Assembly (NCBI GenBank): GCA_009599575.1
Contig: VWND01000001.1
Span: forward strand, 558,001 to 622,000
Direction: 5' to 3'
From: Blumeriella jaapii
Lineage: Eukaryota > Ascomycota > Leotiomycetes > Helotiales > Drepanopezizaceae
Length of the DNA stretch: 64,000 bases
The position numbers were made by a program, and so were the translations under genes. The notes under the pieces were generated by a model. It saw only the letters and a program-made list of their open reading frames with translations, did no database searches and was not told the DNA's origin. Shown piece by piece: positions 34,588-45,962 of this stretch (positions within the stretch are counted from its first letter, which is position 1; each line of letters begins with the position of its first letter).

Positions 34588-37497
34588 TCAGGCCTTGAGC
34601 TCGCGTTCGATGCACTTGATGCACAAGACGGCGGTGCCGCCCGCGACCTGCAGCGGGTAGAAGGCCCCATCGTCGAAGGCGCTCTTGCACGTCGCGCAGC
34701 GGAAACACTTCTCGTGCCACTCGCCGCCCAGCGCTTGCACGTACTCGCCGATGACGGCGAGCTTGCACTTCTGGCACTTCGGGGCCTGGCGCTCCGTGCG
34801 TTTCGTCTGGCACTGGAGACACCACGCGTAGCCGTCCTTCTCGATATGCGTCATGCCTTTCTCGAACGGATCGCCGCATTCGGCGCAGAAGAAGTGGCCG
34901 TAGTGCCAGCTCTGCCCCAGCGCGACGAGGTGCTCGCCGATGATCGTCGTGGTGCAGTGCTTGCAGCGCGGCGCGAAGTTCTCGTGGAAGTCGAGATGGC
35001 AATAGAAGCGCAGACGCGCGTCCCCATCTTCCGCCATGGTGGCGCCGTCGACCTCGGGGACATCTTCGCCGCGAGCGCGCCGGCGGATTCGATCGAGGCG
35101 CTCGGCATACTTGGCTTGGGGTTCCGGATGGATTTCCAAGGACTCGAGTCCCGTGCCGCAGGTGAAGCAGACGAAGCATTCCGGATGGAAGTGTTCGGAC
35201 GAGCCGCCAAGCTTGACGACTTTGCCTTCGATGGGGAGTTGGCATTGGTGGCATGTTGCTGTTGCTCTTCGACCCGCAAGAGACCAGTGGCCTCGCGGGA
35301 GAGCGGAGGGGGCAGACGCGGCATGGTGAGGCGCTGGACGGCCCGCAGAAGACTTGGGTGTAGGCAGTGGTCTTTGAGATGGAGTAGGGGAGGGCGCTGA
35401 ACCAACGCGGATCGTTGGGGTTCCCGGGGCTGAAACGGAGATTGTAGGTGCGTCTGGCAGGTTGATCGTAGGAATCGACGGCGTGGAATCCGGAAAATTG
35501 ATCGCTGGGATGCTTGGCTTCGAATCTGGAAAGTTGATCGTAGGGATAGACGGCGTAGAACCAGGAAGTTTTATCGTTGGGATGCTTGGCTTCGAATCTG
35601 GCAAGTGCATCGTAGGGACAGACGGCGTAGAACCAGGCAGGTTGATCGTAGGGACAGACGGCGCAGATCCAGCAAGTCTCATCGTTGGGATGCTTGACTT
35701 CGAACCTGGCAGGTTGACTGTAGGTGTAGGGACTGTAGGCCTGGAATCTGGGAACTGGATGGTAGGAATAGGAACCGTACTCGCCCGGTTTACTTGGGCT
35801 CGGGGGGCGTCAGGCACTTGAACGGCCGGAGCAGAGGGTGAGGCACTCGGATCTGGGCGAGCAAGAACGCTTTTCCTTTGACTGCTGGTGGCTCTGCGGT
35901 CGAATGGAGATCTTCTTCGGGCTTCTGGCTTCATATCAGCCTCCGTCGGCTTCCAGTTCGAGTCAAAGCTTACGATCGGCCGGCCCGGCCTGTTGCTCAC
36001 GGCCGTGGGCGTGGGCAACTTGGGACTGCGATCCTTGAGACGCATGCTGGTAGCGTTGCGAATGTCCTCGCCTCTGATCTCGAGTCCGTCCTTTGTTGGT
36101 ACAGCTGACACCTGCTCTTGCTCATCTTGCTTGGAACTGGGCTTTTGGACCGCGGGCGGCGGATTGGCAGTGTAGTTAGGCTTTCTCGACTGAGAGGGGG
36201 GGTTGCGGTGGATCTCGGACGCAGACATTCCTTTGATAGCTTCGATGGGAGTGCTGTGAGAACGTGGTGTCATGTCGAACTGGACGCGGTTGAGTGGGTT
36301 TCGAGCCTTGATACGGAGTGGTGCAGGCGCATTGTGCTCGTCTGATGAAGGGCCCCGATCACTGTGCTCTTGTTCCGGCTCTTCCCATATCTGTTCGCCT
36401 GAGAAAAGACCAGCCAGTTCTCCGCTGACATTCCGCTTGCCATGGCTCCTCTTTCCAGACCCTCGCTGCCCGTGAACGCTTGATAGGCTCCCGAATGGCT
36501 TACGAGCGCCTCCCGGGGCGCGAGCACTTCTGGCGGAGTCGGGGGAGCCACACACAGCATCAGGGCTAGATTCTCTGATCGACTGGAAGTACTCGGATCC
36601 TTCGCTCGATACTCGGCTCCGGGGTGATTGCATTCCTCCACTGCTGTACGATCCGCCGGACACCGAACGCGGCATATCTCTCGCCAAACCCGTTACGATC
36701 GTCATTCCGCCATTTCGGCCCACGCTTTGAGCGCGGGCGTGTTGGTAGCTGTTCTTTCGCAGGTGATCCTTGTATCGAAACGGGGCGTCGGGGGAGATGA
36801 CAGCCTCCGGGTTCTGATGTTGAAAAACCAGCTCAGAAGCCTCGTCTTGCGCCGCGGCATGGATTCTAGCCTCTTCGTCCTCTTGCTTTTTGAAGTCCAA
36901 GTCCTCCATGGCTTCTCTCAACGACACAGCCTCCTCCTTTTCCATCCAGCGTAGCCCTCGCTCCATGTATGTAGCAGTGGGCACCACATCGCTCGCCTTG
37001 AGAGGCTTCACATCTGCTGACGATGCGGATGGAGATTGTACCAGTTGTCGGCCTGTCCGTGATGTGACGGAGTTGTTAGATAAAGCAGATTGTGCCCGTC
37101 TGTGGGACAGAGCGCTAACGGATCGAGGGTGGGAGTCTACCGTGGGAGACTCTGAGGTTGGCTCCGAGGGAGCTGGTGAGGGAGCGGCCCGCTCTACTTC
37201 GCGTCTATGGCTGGGAGGTGGAGGCCTTGCGCCGCTTGGTCGAGCTACTCGATTGTTTCGGAGGTCGGATAGGTAGGAAGCTATGCACTGTTAGTATCGA
37301 GGCTTGGATGGGAGCGTTGAAGCTTTGGCAGGGGCAGCATGGATTTGAAAGGCTAGAAGAATCCATCTGACAAGGTATCTTTCCTGATCCAACTCCCAAG
37401 CCGCACAGAACGCACCAAATTGATCATTGTTCATGTACACTGGTCCTGGAGGCGTCACTTTGCGACCACGCTCCTTGGACCGTCCTCTCGACAACAT
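34588..37497 (-). CDS. LIM-domain protein, paxillin-like (Pxl1 type)
   Basis: Probable scaffold at sites of polarised growth or the cytokinetic ring, judging from fungal paxillin-like relatives. Exons 37497-37416 and 37280-34588; the splice gives MNNDQFASYLSDLRNNRVAR, a conserved N-terminal motif of this family. Total 924 residues. The N-terminal two thirds are disordered and Ser/Pro-rich. A stretch near 35450-35760 has about ten tandem copies of a 12-14 residue unit of the form PTI.LPDS.PSI. The C-terminus has three LIM domains: CHQCQLPIEG..HFHPECFVC (with an insert of about 30 residues), CKHCTTTIIGEHLVALGQSW..CAECGDPF, and CQKCKLAVIGEYVQALGGEW..CATCKSAF. The zinc ligands are all in place. 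Which of Pxl1 or a Rga-type relative it is cannot be settled here. Confidence 0.85.
35450..35760 (-). repeat. Coding tandem repeat (PSIPTI-LPDS unit) in the LIM protein
   Basis: About ten degenerate 36-42 base units encode S[IV]PT[IM]xLPGS or close variants. The plus strand shows the recurrent words GATCGTAGGGA and TTCGAATCTGG. The regular spacing suggests a flexible proline-based arm. Confidence 0.8.
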
Positions 37498-38742
37498 TGT
37501 ATCGACTAAAAGCGCAGCCGGCTGTTATGTTGTAAATTCGTGCCGGGTTCGAGCCGGAGGGGTAGACATGCAGTTCGTTTGAAGCGAAGGGACGTGTTGT
37601 GCGGATATTTCCAGTGTTCCTGGGGACGGTTTCTAGAAGACAATTGTAGAGGCAACGTGCGAGGAGAAGCCGGGTGTATTAAGAAGCTGTTTGTAGGTAA
37701 ATGGTGTTGCTCTGTGCGACACGAGTTGAGGCGAAGTGAGTCAACACTTCTTTATGTCGTAGGCGTGCGAAAGTCAACACGCTAGAGTCGGCAGGGCAAC
37801 GTGAGCAAAAGAAGATCTTCCAGAACACAGAACACCACCGTCGCTGAGTCGAGCAGGGGTGATATGTGACAACGTATTGATTTCCTTGTCCCCAAATCAT
37901 TATGGGTGGATGTACTGTGTAATATTCTCTTCGCCTACAATACAGTAAGGACATGTTCTTGAGCCCCAACTCAGCGCTGGATCGTCGTGAATACTTCTAG
38001 CCAGGAAGCTGGCGTCGTTGCCGTGCAGACGTCAAATCAGCGCGCTCCAGCACTCACCTCCCCCCCCCCTCCCCGTGAAGTCATCTTGTTGTTTGTTATT
38101 GCCATGAGTTGTCTCGTCTTTCCTTGCTGTCCAGCCCAATCATCTCACTCACACCCTGTTCTGCTGTCTTGCTTTTGGTTGAGTGCACGGAAAGCCGTGT
38201 CAATGAGGGAAAAAAAGAGCCGTAACCAAATCCCGGCTCGTGCGACCTTCAGCAATACATGCATCATGTTGCCCGGCACCCTTAGTAGAGAATGGAAGAC
38301 GAAGCAAAAGCCGGCATGGCTGGTATCTGGGTGGTGAAAGGGGAATGCCCCTGAAGCATTAAGCGAGCCCTACAAGCGATGCTCCGAAACATAATAGTCT
38401 CGCAGTTTCGGCTATGTCTGGCTCCCTTTCTCAACCGATTATTTTGTTTTGATTCGGCCTGGGCCTCCTTCTCCTCGGTGCAAGGTTCCTCCGCCTGCAT
38501 ACCTTACTCGGACATACGCTGGTACTCGATTCGGCTTCCCGCTCTGCCCAGAGTTCTTCTTATTCCCGTTCTCGGGTCTGCGGGGTAATTCTGTCCTGGA
38601 GGTGAGGACCGTCAGTAGTATCGTCGTTGCTTGCGCTGCTCATTCCTGTAGATCTCGTTCGACTGGGTTTGTAGAAGTATTTACAAGATCAGCTCGCTGC
38701 TTCTTCCAGCTTCTGTGTCGACAAGCTCGTATCCTTACAGTC
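37498..38742. other. Divergent upstream region of the LIM protein and the MFS transporter
   Basis: About 1.25 kb. No gene is supported; there is a C run at 38062-38073. Confidence 0.45.
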
Positions 38743-40373
38743 ATGGTGATTGACTCGTCTGAAAAGGCGGAGAGCAGCGACCCCGAGGTCCTGGTGGGCG
38801 GGAATGGCAATCATCACAGTCATACATCTGCTGGCTCGGAACAGAATGCCTCTCATCAAGACCCGGAACCGCCTCCTGAGCAGGCTTGCAAGCCGGATGT
38901 TCCTCCCAACGGCGGTTTCGGATGGCTCGTCGTCGCCTGTGTCTCACTCATCAACGCGCACACTTGGGGGATCAATAGTGCAAGTCCAGACATCTCCTCC
39001 AACAGTGTCTGACATCTAGCTAACGCCCTCAGTCATACGGCGTCTTCCTCGCTCATTATCTCTCCTACAGCACCTTCCCCGGCGGCACGGCTCTGGAGTA
39101 TGCCTTCGTTGGCGGCCTCTCTATCGCCCTCGCCCTCATCATCGCCCCCCTCGCCACCGTGTCCGTCGGTCGCTATGGGACCCAGGCCACGTTGAGCATC
39201 GGCATCGTGCTCCAGACCGCGGGCCTCCTGGGCGCCTCGTGGGCCACTCAAATCTGGCACCTCTTCCTCTCGCAGGGCGTGGCCTTCGGCTTCGGCATGG
39301 GCTTCTTGTTCGTAGCAAGCGTGGGTCTCATCCCACAGTGGTTCTCCACGCGCCGCTCATTTGCGAATAGCATCGCGGCGGCGGGTAGCGGGATCGGGGG
39401 CCTGGTGTACTCGCTGGCGACGAATGCCATGATCCAGTCCATCGGACTCGGCTGGGCGTTCAGGGTGCTGGCCATCGTCTCGTGTGTGGTGAACATCGCC
39501 TGCACCACGCTCATTCGCGACCGTAACAAGGCGGTAGGCTCGGTCCACGTCGCCTTCGACTGGCGACTCTTCAAGAGGGTGGAGTTCCTGCTGTTACTGG
39601 CTTGGGGATTCTTCTCCATGCTCGGCTACATCGTCCTCCTGTTCTCGCTCCCAAGTTATGCGAGGAGTATCGGCCTCTCTGCAAGTCAGGGATCGGTCAT
39701 CGGAGCTCTGCTCAATCTCGGCCAAGGTGAGTCTCTTTCCGCCGGCTCCAGTGTCTCAGAGGATGGATGTTGATACGCAAGCCACGCAGGCGTCGGCCGC
39801 CCCTGCGTGGGCTACTTCAGCGACAGCTTCGGGCGGATCAACATGGCCGGAACCTGCACCTTCTTGACGGCGCTCTTCTGCTTCGTGATTTGGATCTTCG
39901 CCAAGAACTACGGCGTGCTCGTCTTCTTCGCCATCATCGTGGGCACCGTCGCCGGCACTTTCTGGGCCACGGTCGGCCCCGTCGGCGCCGAGGTGGTCGG
40001 CATCAAGATCTTGCCGTCCGCGCTGTCCATCATGTGGCTGGTTCTCGTGCTGCCGTGCACCTTCTCGGAGCCCATCGGGCTCGAGCTGAGGCAGGATGGT
40101 GAGGATGCATATCTGCACGCGCAGCTGTACGTGGGCTTCATGTACGTTGCTGCTGCGCTGTGCATGTGGGGACTGCGGGCGTGGAAGATCCTGGAGGTGG
40201 AGAGGAGTCAGGCGGCACGGGAGGAGGAGGAGGAGAGGGAAAGGGAGAGGGAGAGGGAGATCAGGGACGACGACCAGGTAATCAGGCCGGATTTGTCGAG
40301 ACATGCGAGTAGGAGGAGTGTCAGGAGCACAGTGAAGGCTGCGAAAGGCTTGTGGTCCTGGCAGCGTGTATAG
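38743..40373 (+). CDS. MFS transporter, monocarboxylate transporter-like
   Basis: Twelve-helix plasma-membrane carrier; the MCT-like family moves monocarboxylates or related small acids with protons, but the substrate cannot be read from sequence. Exons 38743-38979, 39033-39726 and 39790-40373; 504 residues. A disordered N-terminus of about 50 residues precedes PPNGGFGWLVVACVSLINAH, the family's first-helix signature (D/N-G-G-x-G-W). Later marks are SYGVFLAHYL, GFGMGFLFVASVGLIPQWFS and GVGRPCVGYFSDSFGRINMA. The first intron is GC..AG (AGT / GCAAGT), because only this donor keeps INSSYGVF in frame; a CTAAC branch site lies 12 bases before the acceptor. The C-terminal tail is a charged Glu/Arg stretch. 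Confidence 0.88.
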
Positions 40374-40955
40374 GGGAAGCTGTATCGAACGCTAATAAGC
40401 GAGATGTTGTTTTCAAAATTTGACTTTTGGCGAAATTTCACAACAAGACCGGCCAGGAACAGTAGGTGCGATCATTCGGCTACAATGGTTTTGACATTGC
40501 TTAGATACCGTGATGATATTCTGTGGGATAGATCTTAGAACTCCAACCCACTTTTGCCTGGATTCCGATTTTGGATCTTCTTACATCAGTGTGAACCAAC
40601 CTCCTCTTCTGCAAGGCCAACAATTGCAGCCAATTTGATCCAGAACCTCCGATACCTACAGTACCACATCAAATTCAAGTGATACAACCAGAGTGTTAGG
40701 TTATCACTACTCGCAATACCCACGAGAGACAGACATCGCAGCACACCGCAGCGGTCGAGATCCAAATGACATCAATGCCTTATCATAAGATAGGTACACG
40801 AGGAGCCTAGAAAAACGCGGTGAGCTCGTCCCAATCCGTACGCAGATCCATTTCCCCGAAACCCCACAAGACATGCACAGTCCCGAGTCGTCGAATGCCG
40901 TAAACACATGGAGCCAGCGAAGCCAGAGAAAGCCCCCCAAGTCCGCCACAACATA
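40374..40955. other. Intergenic region between the MFS gene and the mariner element
   Basis: No gene seen. Base composition is normal here and changes sharply inside the element that follows. Confidence 0.45.
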
Positions 40956-40962
40956 CAAGTAC

Positions 40963-40984
40963 GTGGACACATGAAGTTGCGCGT
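40963..40984 (+). repeat. Left terminal inverted repeat of the mariner element
   Basis: Twenty-two bases starting GTGGACACATGAAG; exact reverse complement of 41522-41543. Confidence 0.93.
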
Positions 40985-41521
40985 GTGTACCGGACAGTGA
41001 CTTCTTACAGCCGCTATATACCTCGAAGTTTTTGACGAATACTTTGCTGCGATTCTTTACGACGATAGCATTGAAATGCAAAATAATACTTCAAATTATA
41101 AAGCGCATATTATTAAGCTATGGTTTCGTAATATAAGTATGAAATTAGTGCTTTATTCGCCGGATTTTAACCCGTTCGGAAACTTATAAAAATTATTTAA
41201 AGCAAAAATAGTTGAGCTTGAATCAAAGCTAATAATTATAAAATACAATAATATAATACAGCGATTTTTAATAAAAACTGTATAAAAAGCGTGAATGCTT
41301 TCGAAAGATCAGTTATTAAATAAAATAGCGGAGGGGATGCAAAAAAGGGTAAACGCTGTTAAGGCTGCAAATGAGCGGTATACTAAATACTGGTTGAAAT
41401 CGAATATTCTTTCGATTTTCAGCTTTAATTTAAGCTATTTGTATTTAAAATCGACTAATTGATGACGGAGTTATGAAGTTGTAAAAGTTCTTCATTTTGT
41501 TGGGGTAACGACTATTTACTA

Positions 41522-41543
41522 ACGCGCAACTTCATGTGTCCAC
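41522..41543 (-). repeat. Right terminal inverted repeat of the mariner element
   Basis: Exact reverse complement of 40963-40984. It continues with CCACTG before the flanking TA, a slightly fuller end than on the left. Confidence 0.93.
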
Positions 41544-41657
41544 CCACTGTACTCCTTCTCCATGCTTCTGCCAGCAAGCGCCCAAACGCCAGCATGTATG
41601 CACTCGCTCATCCTCTCTCTCGAACAGTTACCCCAATACCCGCTAGCAGATCTCTCT

Positions 41658-42124
41658 TCACCCCCTTCCCCTCTCCAGGTCTCTTAACCCGGGTACAGCA
41701 CATCCCGATATTGATCTACCAGCGACGTCAGCCTGCCTGCCTATCCCACGAGAAGACGAAGAAAAGAACGCACTCTGCCAGCCCCGATCCAACAACCCGC
41801 TCTCCACCTTGTCGTATTCGTCCTGGAACTTCTTGCTCGCGTAGCTCGAGCCCGGCGCACCGAAGTTCGTCTTGTGCTCGCCGCCTCGCACGGGGCTGCT
41901 GAGAGTAGTGGGCTGCTGCTGGGTTGCTGCTGTGAAGTTTGTATTTACTGTTGCGGCTGCGGATGGTGCGGCTGAGGCAGCTGTATTGGCCGTAGTAGCG
42001 GAATCGGTGTCGGGGGGTGATTCGGGGGCTTCGGTCATGAGGAGGTCGGGGGACTTGGTTTCGGCTGGAAGAGGTGTTGTTAGCTTTGGTGGTGGGGAGA
42101 GGGGGAGGAGGACACACTGGACAT
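41658..42124 (-). CDS. Small conserved-looking protein of unknown function
   Basis: A 137-residue model with exons 42124-42118 (7 nt) and 42064-41658; the 53-nt intron has GTGTGT, CTAAC and CAG. The start is MSTETKSPDLLMTEAPESPP, followed by an Ala/Thr-rich stretch and GGEHKTNFGAPGSSYASKKF-QDEYDKVESGLLDRGWQ. That last block looks conserved; the ~30 residues after it look like chance sequence, and a GTGCGT donor just after GWQ suggests a further short exon I could not place. The gene ends about 110 bases from the mariner element. It is head-to-head with the SUZ-domain gene (494 bp). Confidence 0.5.
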
Positions 42125-42618
42125 CTTGTAGTGGAGGCAGAAGATGTTCGTGCTGATTTGGCTGGCTGGCGGCGGAGAAGTTCGGGAGGAGAATGAGGAG
42201 TTGTGAAGTGAAGTGGTTGTTGGGGTTGCTTGGTACAGTATTTTGAGTACGTACTGAAGTGGAGAGAGCTTCAGGTCGTCAAAACGCCAACTCACGTGTT
42301 GGCTAATCCATTCACATCACAATTCTGTCGGGACAATGGGTCTACCTGCGTATCTATCTTAAAAGAGCTTGTGTATGAAGTTGTTTTCTCCAAAACCAAA
42401 CTTTTTGAATACCAAGTACAAATCCCAATCGCATCACTACATCAATCCACGTAGTCGCAGATGCAAGCTATTTAGCCCCGGCATCACAACCCCCCTCGGT
42501 CCCAACTTCAACTTTCCCTTCCTCAAAACCCCACTCCCACACATCCGCCCTCCGAGACCACACCAACAGCATTACAACAATCAGATTCCCCCATCGCACG
42601 CCCACACACACATATGCA
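42125..42618. promoter_or_regulatory. Divergent promoter region of the 41658 gene and the SUZ gene
   Basis: About 490 bases between start codons. Pyrimidine-rich near the SUZ gene. No distinct element can be supported. Confidence 0.4.
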
Positions 42619-43537
42619 ATGAGCAAGAAAGCCGCCATCCCCAGCGCCTGGGACGACGACTGGGAGTCGCAAGCCGACGCCGCCGACGCCGCAGCCGCCT
42701 CGAGCGCAAAAGAGCACGAGGAGGCGTCAGCAGCCGTCAAGCTCACGAAAGCCGAGCGCCTGGCGCTGCACAAGGAGAGCCAGAAGAAGATCTGGGAGAA
42801 CGCGTACGTCACCCTCTCCCCTCCCTCTCTTCCCCCATTGCTCTAGGGACCGGTGCTGATTCGGAGAGAGGGGTCATGCAGCGAGGAGCCCGACACGCCC
42901 TTCTTCCTCGCCGCGCGCTCCGCGGTGCCGCTGCAGCAGGAGTTCAAGCCGGCGCTCAAGGTGCTCGCGCGCAAACCCGCGCCGAAGGCCGTGCGGACGA
43001 TCGACCCGGTGACGGGCCTGGCGCGCATGACGATCGAAGACGACGACGAGGAGGAGGTGGTGCGCCGGGATCTGCCGACCGCGGAAGAGTTAAGGGCCCA
43101 GCGAGAGGAGAAGCAGAGGCGGTATACGAGGCGAGGGCTAGGATCTTGGGACCGACGCCTGGGACGGGGACGGGGACGGGGCCCGTGGTGTCGCCTGGTG
43201 AGGAGGGGAGGGGGAGGGGCGGTGGGAACGGGAATGGGAACGGCAGTGGGAATGGAAATGGGAATACGAGAGGGAGGGGTGGGAGAGGGGCTGCGAGGCA
43301 GGCCGGACAGGAGAGTGCGAGACCGGGAAGTCAGGGCGCTTCTGGGTCGGGTTCAGGAGCTGGGGGAAGGATCTGTATGATCCGAATTACACGCCCAAGC
43401 CGACGACGATACAAAAGCGCCCTGGGTCTGGGCGAAGCACGCCCAAGGACGAAGATCAGATTATACGCGCACCACGGGGTCCGGACGGCAGCAATAGGGG
43501 ATTTGGATTCGCCAGGAGGGGAGGAAGAACGAGTTGA
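42619..43537 (+). CDS. SUZ-domain protein (frame broken twice)
   Basis: Likely an RNA-associated protein; SUZ domains bind RNA in several eukaryotic proteins. Exons 42619-42803 and 42882-43537. The N-terminus is MSKKAAIPSAWDDDWESQAD; the middle has EEPDTPFFLAARSAVPLQQE. Near 43131-43140 the frame shifts so that EEKQRRY continues as EARARILGPTPGTGTG (SUZ core, family R-Y-x-x-A-R-x-R-I-x-G). A Gly/Asn-rich arm follows. At 43369-43370 a second one-base gap in the GGGGGAAGG region is needed to pass into DLYDPNYTPKPTTIQKRPGS and then IIRAPRGPDGSNRGFGFARR, a SUZ-C-like ending, before TGA at 43535. Both conserved blocks downstream are unbroken, so the shifts look like sequencing losses. The stop lies 18 bases from the NAR1 stop. 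Confidence 0.78.
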
Positions 43538-43555
43538 TATTTCTGCTCTAGAATA

Positions 43556-45360
43556 TTACCAACCACCGCCCATCTTGCCGGCGATCTCAATGACACGCTC
43601 GGCATCGCCGACCTTCTTGCCGACGTCTGAGACTATCTCGCGGTAGCTCGTGTACACCAACCGGTCCAGGTCCCGGCCGGTAGTGGTCGCCCAATGGGCC
43701 AGGGTATCTCTGATGTAGGACGGGGAAATGCCGCCTACCAAATCATCATGGGTGTCTAGAGCAGCTTCCTCTGCGCTATCTTCTCCGGAAAAGTAGGCCT
43801 CGTCAACTTGCGCCAGCCATTCCTTCTGCTCTTGAGGACCGGCCTTGACCTCACCAGCCTCGGGCCCGGATATGATGGGGTCGTCGACCTTGATTTGGCC
43901 TCCACCGTTGGTACATCCTCCCGGACAGGCCATCACCTCGACGTAGGAAAAGTCTAGACCGCCAGCCTTGCCACCAGGTTTCCTCGCACTCCCAATAGGT
44001 TTGCCGCCGGGCATTCGAGAGGGTCTCGCCGGCTTCAACTTGCGTACGAGGTTTTGGATATTGCGGAAACCATAATATCGAGCCGCCCGAAACAAGGTCT
44101 CGCCTGCCGCGGAAGTGACCGAGTATTCCAGGACATCCGCATTCCGGCCACGAGTCGTCTGGACGGTGGCACCCTCGTGCTGCGACGCAAAGTACTGGAG
44201 GATGTAATACAAGTTACCTCCCGAAGTACCCGCTGACGGCACATGGTTCTTCCGCCTCCTCACTGGTGGGAAGAGGAAAGCATCAAGCGTAGGATCCGGA
44301 AATGCGACCCCTGAGCGGTACGGCGTGCGCGGGAGCTTCGCGAAATCGACCCGTCGCGATTCCGCCAGCATGAGTAACTCCTTGCTCGTGATGACACTGT
44401 CGACGTCTCTCACGCCTCGGGTCCCCGTACCTTCCCATACGGCATCCGTCAGTTCTTCCCGACTCGCCTCTAGCTTCTTGTCAAAACACGGCATTATAGC
44501 TACATGCCATATCTTGTCCGTTGAAATGCCCAGCTTTTTGCTGAGCGTGGACTTCAACAATGTCCCCATCAATGCCTGCGGTGATTTCAGACGTGACAGG
44601 TGCGGTAGGATGTGAGGATGTGTCTTCTCCGCGTAGCATATCCAGCCCGGACACGACGACGACAATATTGGCTTCTGTGGCTGGGCTTCCGCATCCCCTC
44701 CCTGACTCCCACTTGACGGTCCTTCCCTCGCCAGCAACGATTGCATCACCTCGTCCGCGCCCAGCACCAGACACGCATCCCGCGCCACGTTCGTATCCAC
44801 GACCCATTGAAACCCATTCCGGTAAACGGCTCTCCCCTTGATCCCGCTCGGCCCACTGAGCAACTGCTCAATCATGTACCCGGCCTCCCTCTCGCTCACC
44901 TTGAACGTCGCGGCCACACTCGCGCGCGTCTGCGGACTCACGCTCGCCACGTAGATCCGCCCCGGGCCATCTGGGTCCTCGATCGCCGGACCGGAGCGTA
45001 GAGGTTAGGCGGAGAGCAGGCGCGGAGTCGAGCTCAGCAAGGACCTCGGCGTGTGATTGCAGCGAGACGAGGACGGCTTCGGCGGAGGTTACGCAGCCGG
45101 AGCAGGCGAGGCAGTCGGTGAGAGAGATCTGGGCCGGTGGGAGATCGGAGGCGGGGAGGGGGGCGTCGGTGTTGAAGGAGACTTCGTACTCGTTCTGTTG
45201 GGCCTGTTAGTGAAGGTTCTGGGCCATTTGAAGAGAAGCTGTGGTTCCTTACGCTTTCTTGGGCTGCGGGCTTCGCCGGTAGAGTCTCCACCGGCTTGAT
45301 GCATGCGACGCCTGGTGAGATAAAGTCGTTGAGCGTGTCGACCGAGAGGATGGCCGACAT
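43556..45360 (-). CDS. nar1: NAR1/NARFL cytosolic Fe-S cluster assembly factor (frame broken once)
   Basis: Hydrogenase-like scaffold of the CIA machinery that passes Fe-S clusters to cytosolic and nuclear proteins. Exons 45360-45253 ([20 protein letters not shown]) and 45194-43556. The N-terminal cluster ligands are C20 and C64, C67, C70 (DCLACSGC). The hydrogenase-like part has [40 protein letters not shown] and [14 protein letters not shown]. Between 44957 and 45009 the frame changes: [16 protein letters not shown] ends and [20 protein letters not shown] begins in the next frame; the join needs two more bases or one fewer. No intron fits. The C-terminus ends GGGW where the family ends in a Trp that is needed for target handling. 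Confidence 0.9.
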
Positions 45361-45962
45361 GGTCGCAGGCCGGGTGCGAGCGCGTGTGCGCCACTGGATC
45401 TCGAGATGGTTCTTTCGGGTTCGCTTTCTTCTCTCAAATACGAGGACTCCAGATGCTTGATCTCGAAGTCGGGAACACGCCGGCAACAGCAAGGCTGTGT
45501 CTGTTTGGGAGAAGGAACTCAGAGATGGAAATGTATCGTCGTCCAAAAAAGTGAAGGTGATTGCTGTGATGGGTGATGGATGATGGTCACCCCGAACTCG
45601 GATCGACAAAGTGGGACAAGTTTTAGTGGGGCTGCCGCTAGCCGGATTCGGACAATCTTCTTTATTTACAGTCTTGTTGTTGTTCTCGAATGTTACAGTA
45701 CATACTGTATCTCAGCCCCTCATGAAAAGACTTGCAAGCTATGAAATCCCAAAATAGCACTTTGCCCTCTTACCAAGCATGGTTCCACCAATGACGTACT
45801 TCCGCCGCCCGTTCCTGGATCCCACCCCGCGCTTCCGAGCTGCTACGTTGATACATACCTACCTACTGTACCATGAAGCTCCCTCGACACAGCTCAACAT
45901 AAAAGCCCATCAAAGCTCGGAATAGCACCAACCCCCCACGACAGACAATCCCATCTCCAACC
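45361..45962. promoter_or_regulatory. Divergent promoter region of NAR1 and the membrane-protein gene
   Basis: About 600 bases between start codons, with TACAGTACATACTGTA near 45691 and TACTGTAC near 45866. No other element is supported. Confidence 0.4.

Larger units (their letters stand above)
40956..41549 (+). mobile_element. Deleted, mutated Tc1/mariner element with intact terminal inverted repeats
   Basis: The two ends are perfect 22-bp inverted repeats at 40963-40984 and 41522-41543, extended outward with one gap to TA dinucleotides at 40954-40955 and 41550-41551, the normal Tc1/mariner target duplication. Between them, 41033-41400 is very AT-rich and reads, with stops, as the C-terminal half of a transposase: IEMQNNTSNYKAHIIKLWF, then LYSPDFNPFGNL (family: SPDLNPIENLW), LFKAKIVELE and LLNKIAEGMQKRVNAVKAAN-ERYTKY. 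The N-terminal half is missing. The second catalytic Asp (family EDNA, here QNNT) and the last (E of IEN, here G) are lost by C-to-T and G-to-A changes, as RIP makes. The element is therefore a non-autonomous fossil of about 594 bp. Confidence 0.85.

Noticed and set aside
37540..37570. B-box-like GGGTTCGAGCC with a near-perfect T arm
   Set aside because: No A box, acceptor or anticodon arm upstream; not a tRNA.
42369..43646. A 425-codon plus frame over the SUZ gene
   Set aside because: Only its middle part is the true frame; the rest is out of frame. It exists because of the frame breaks.
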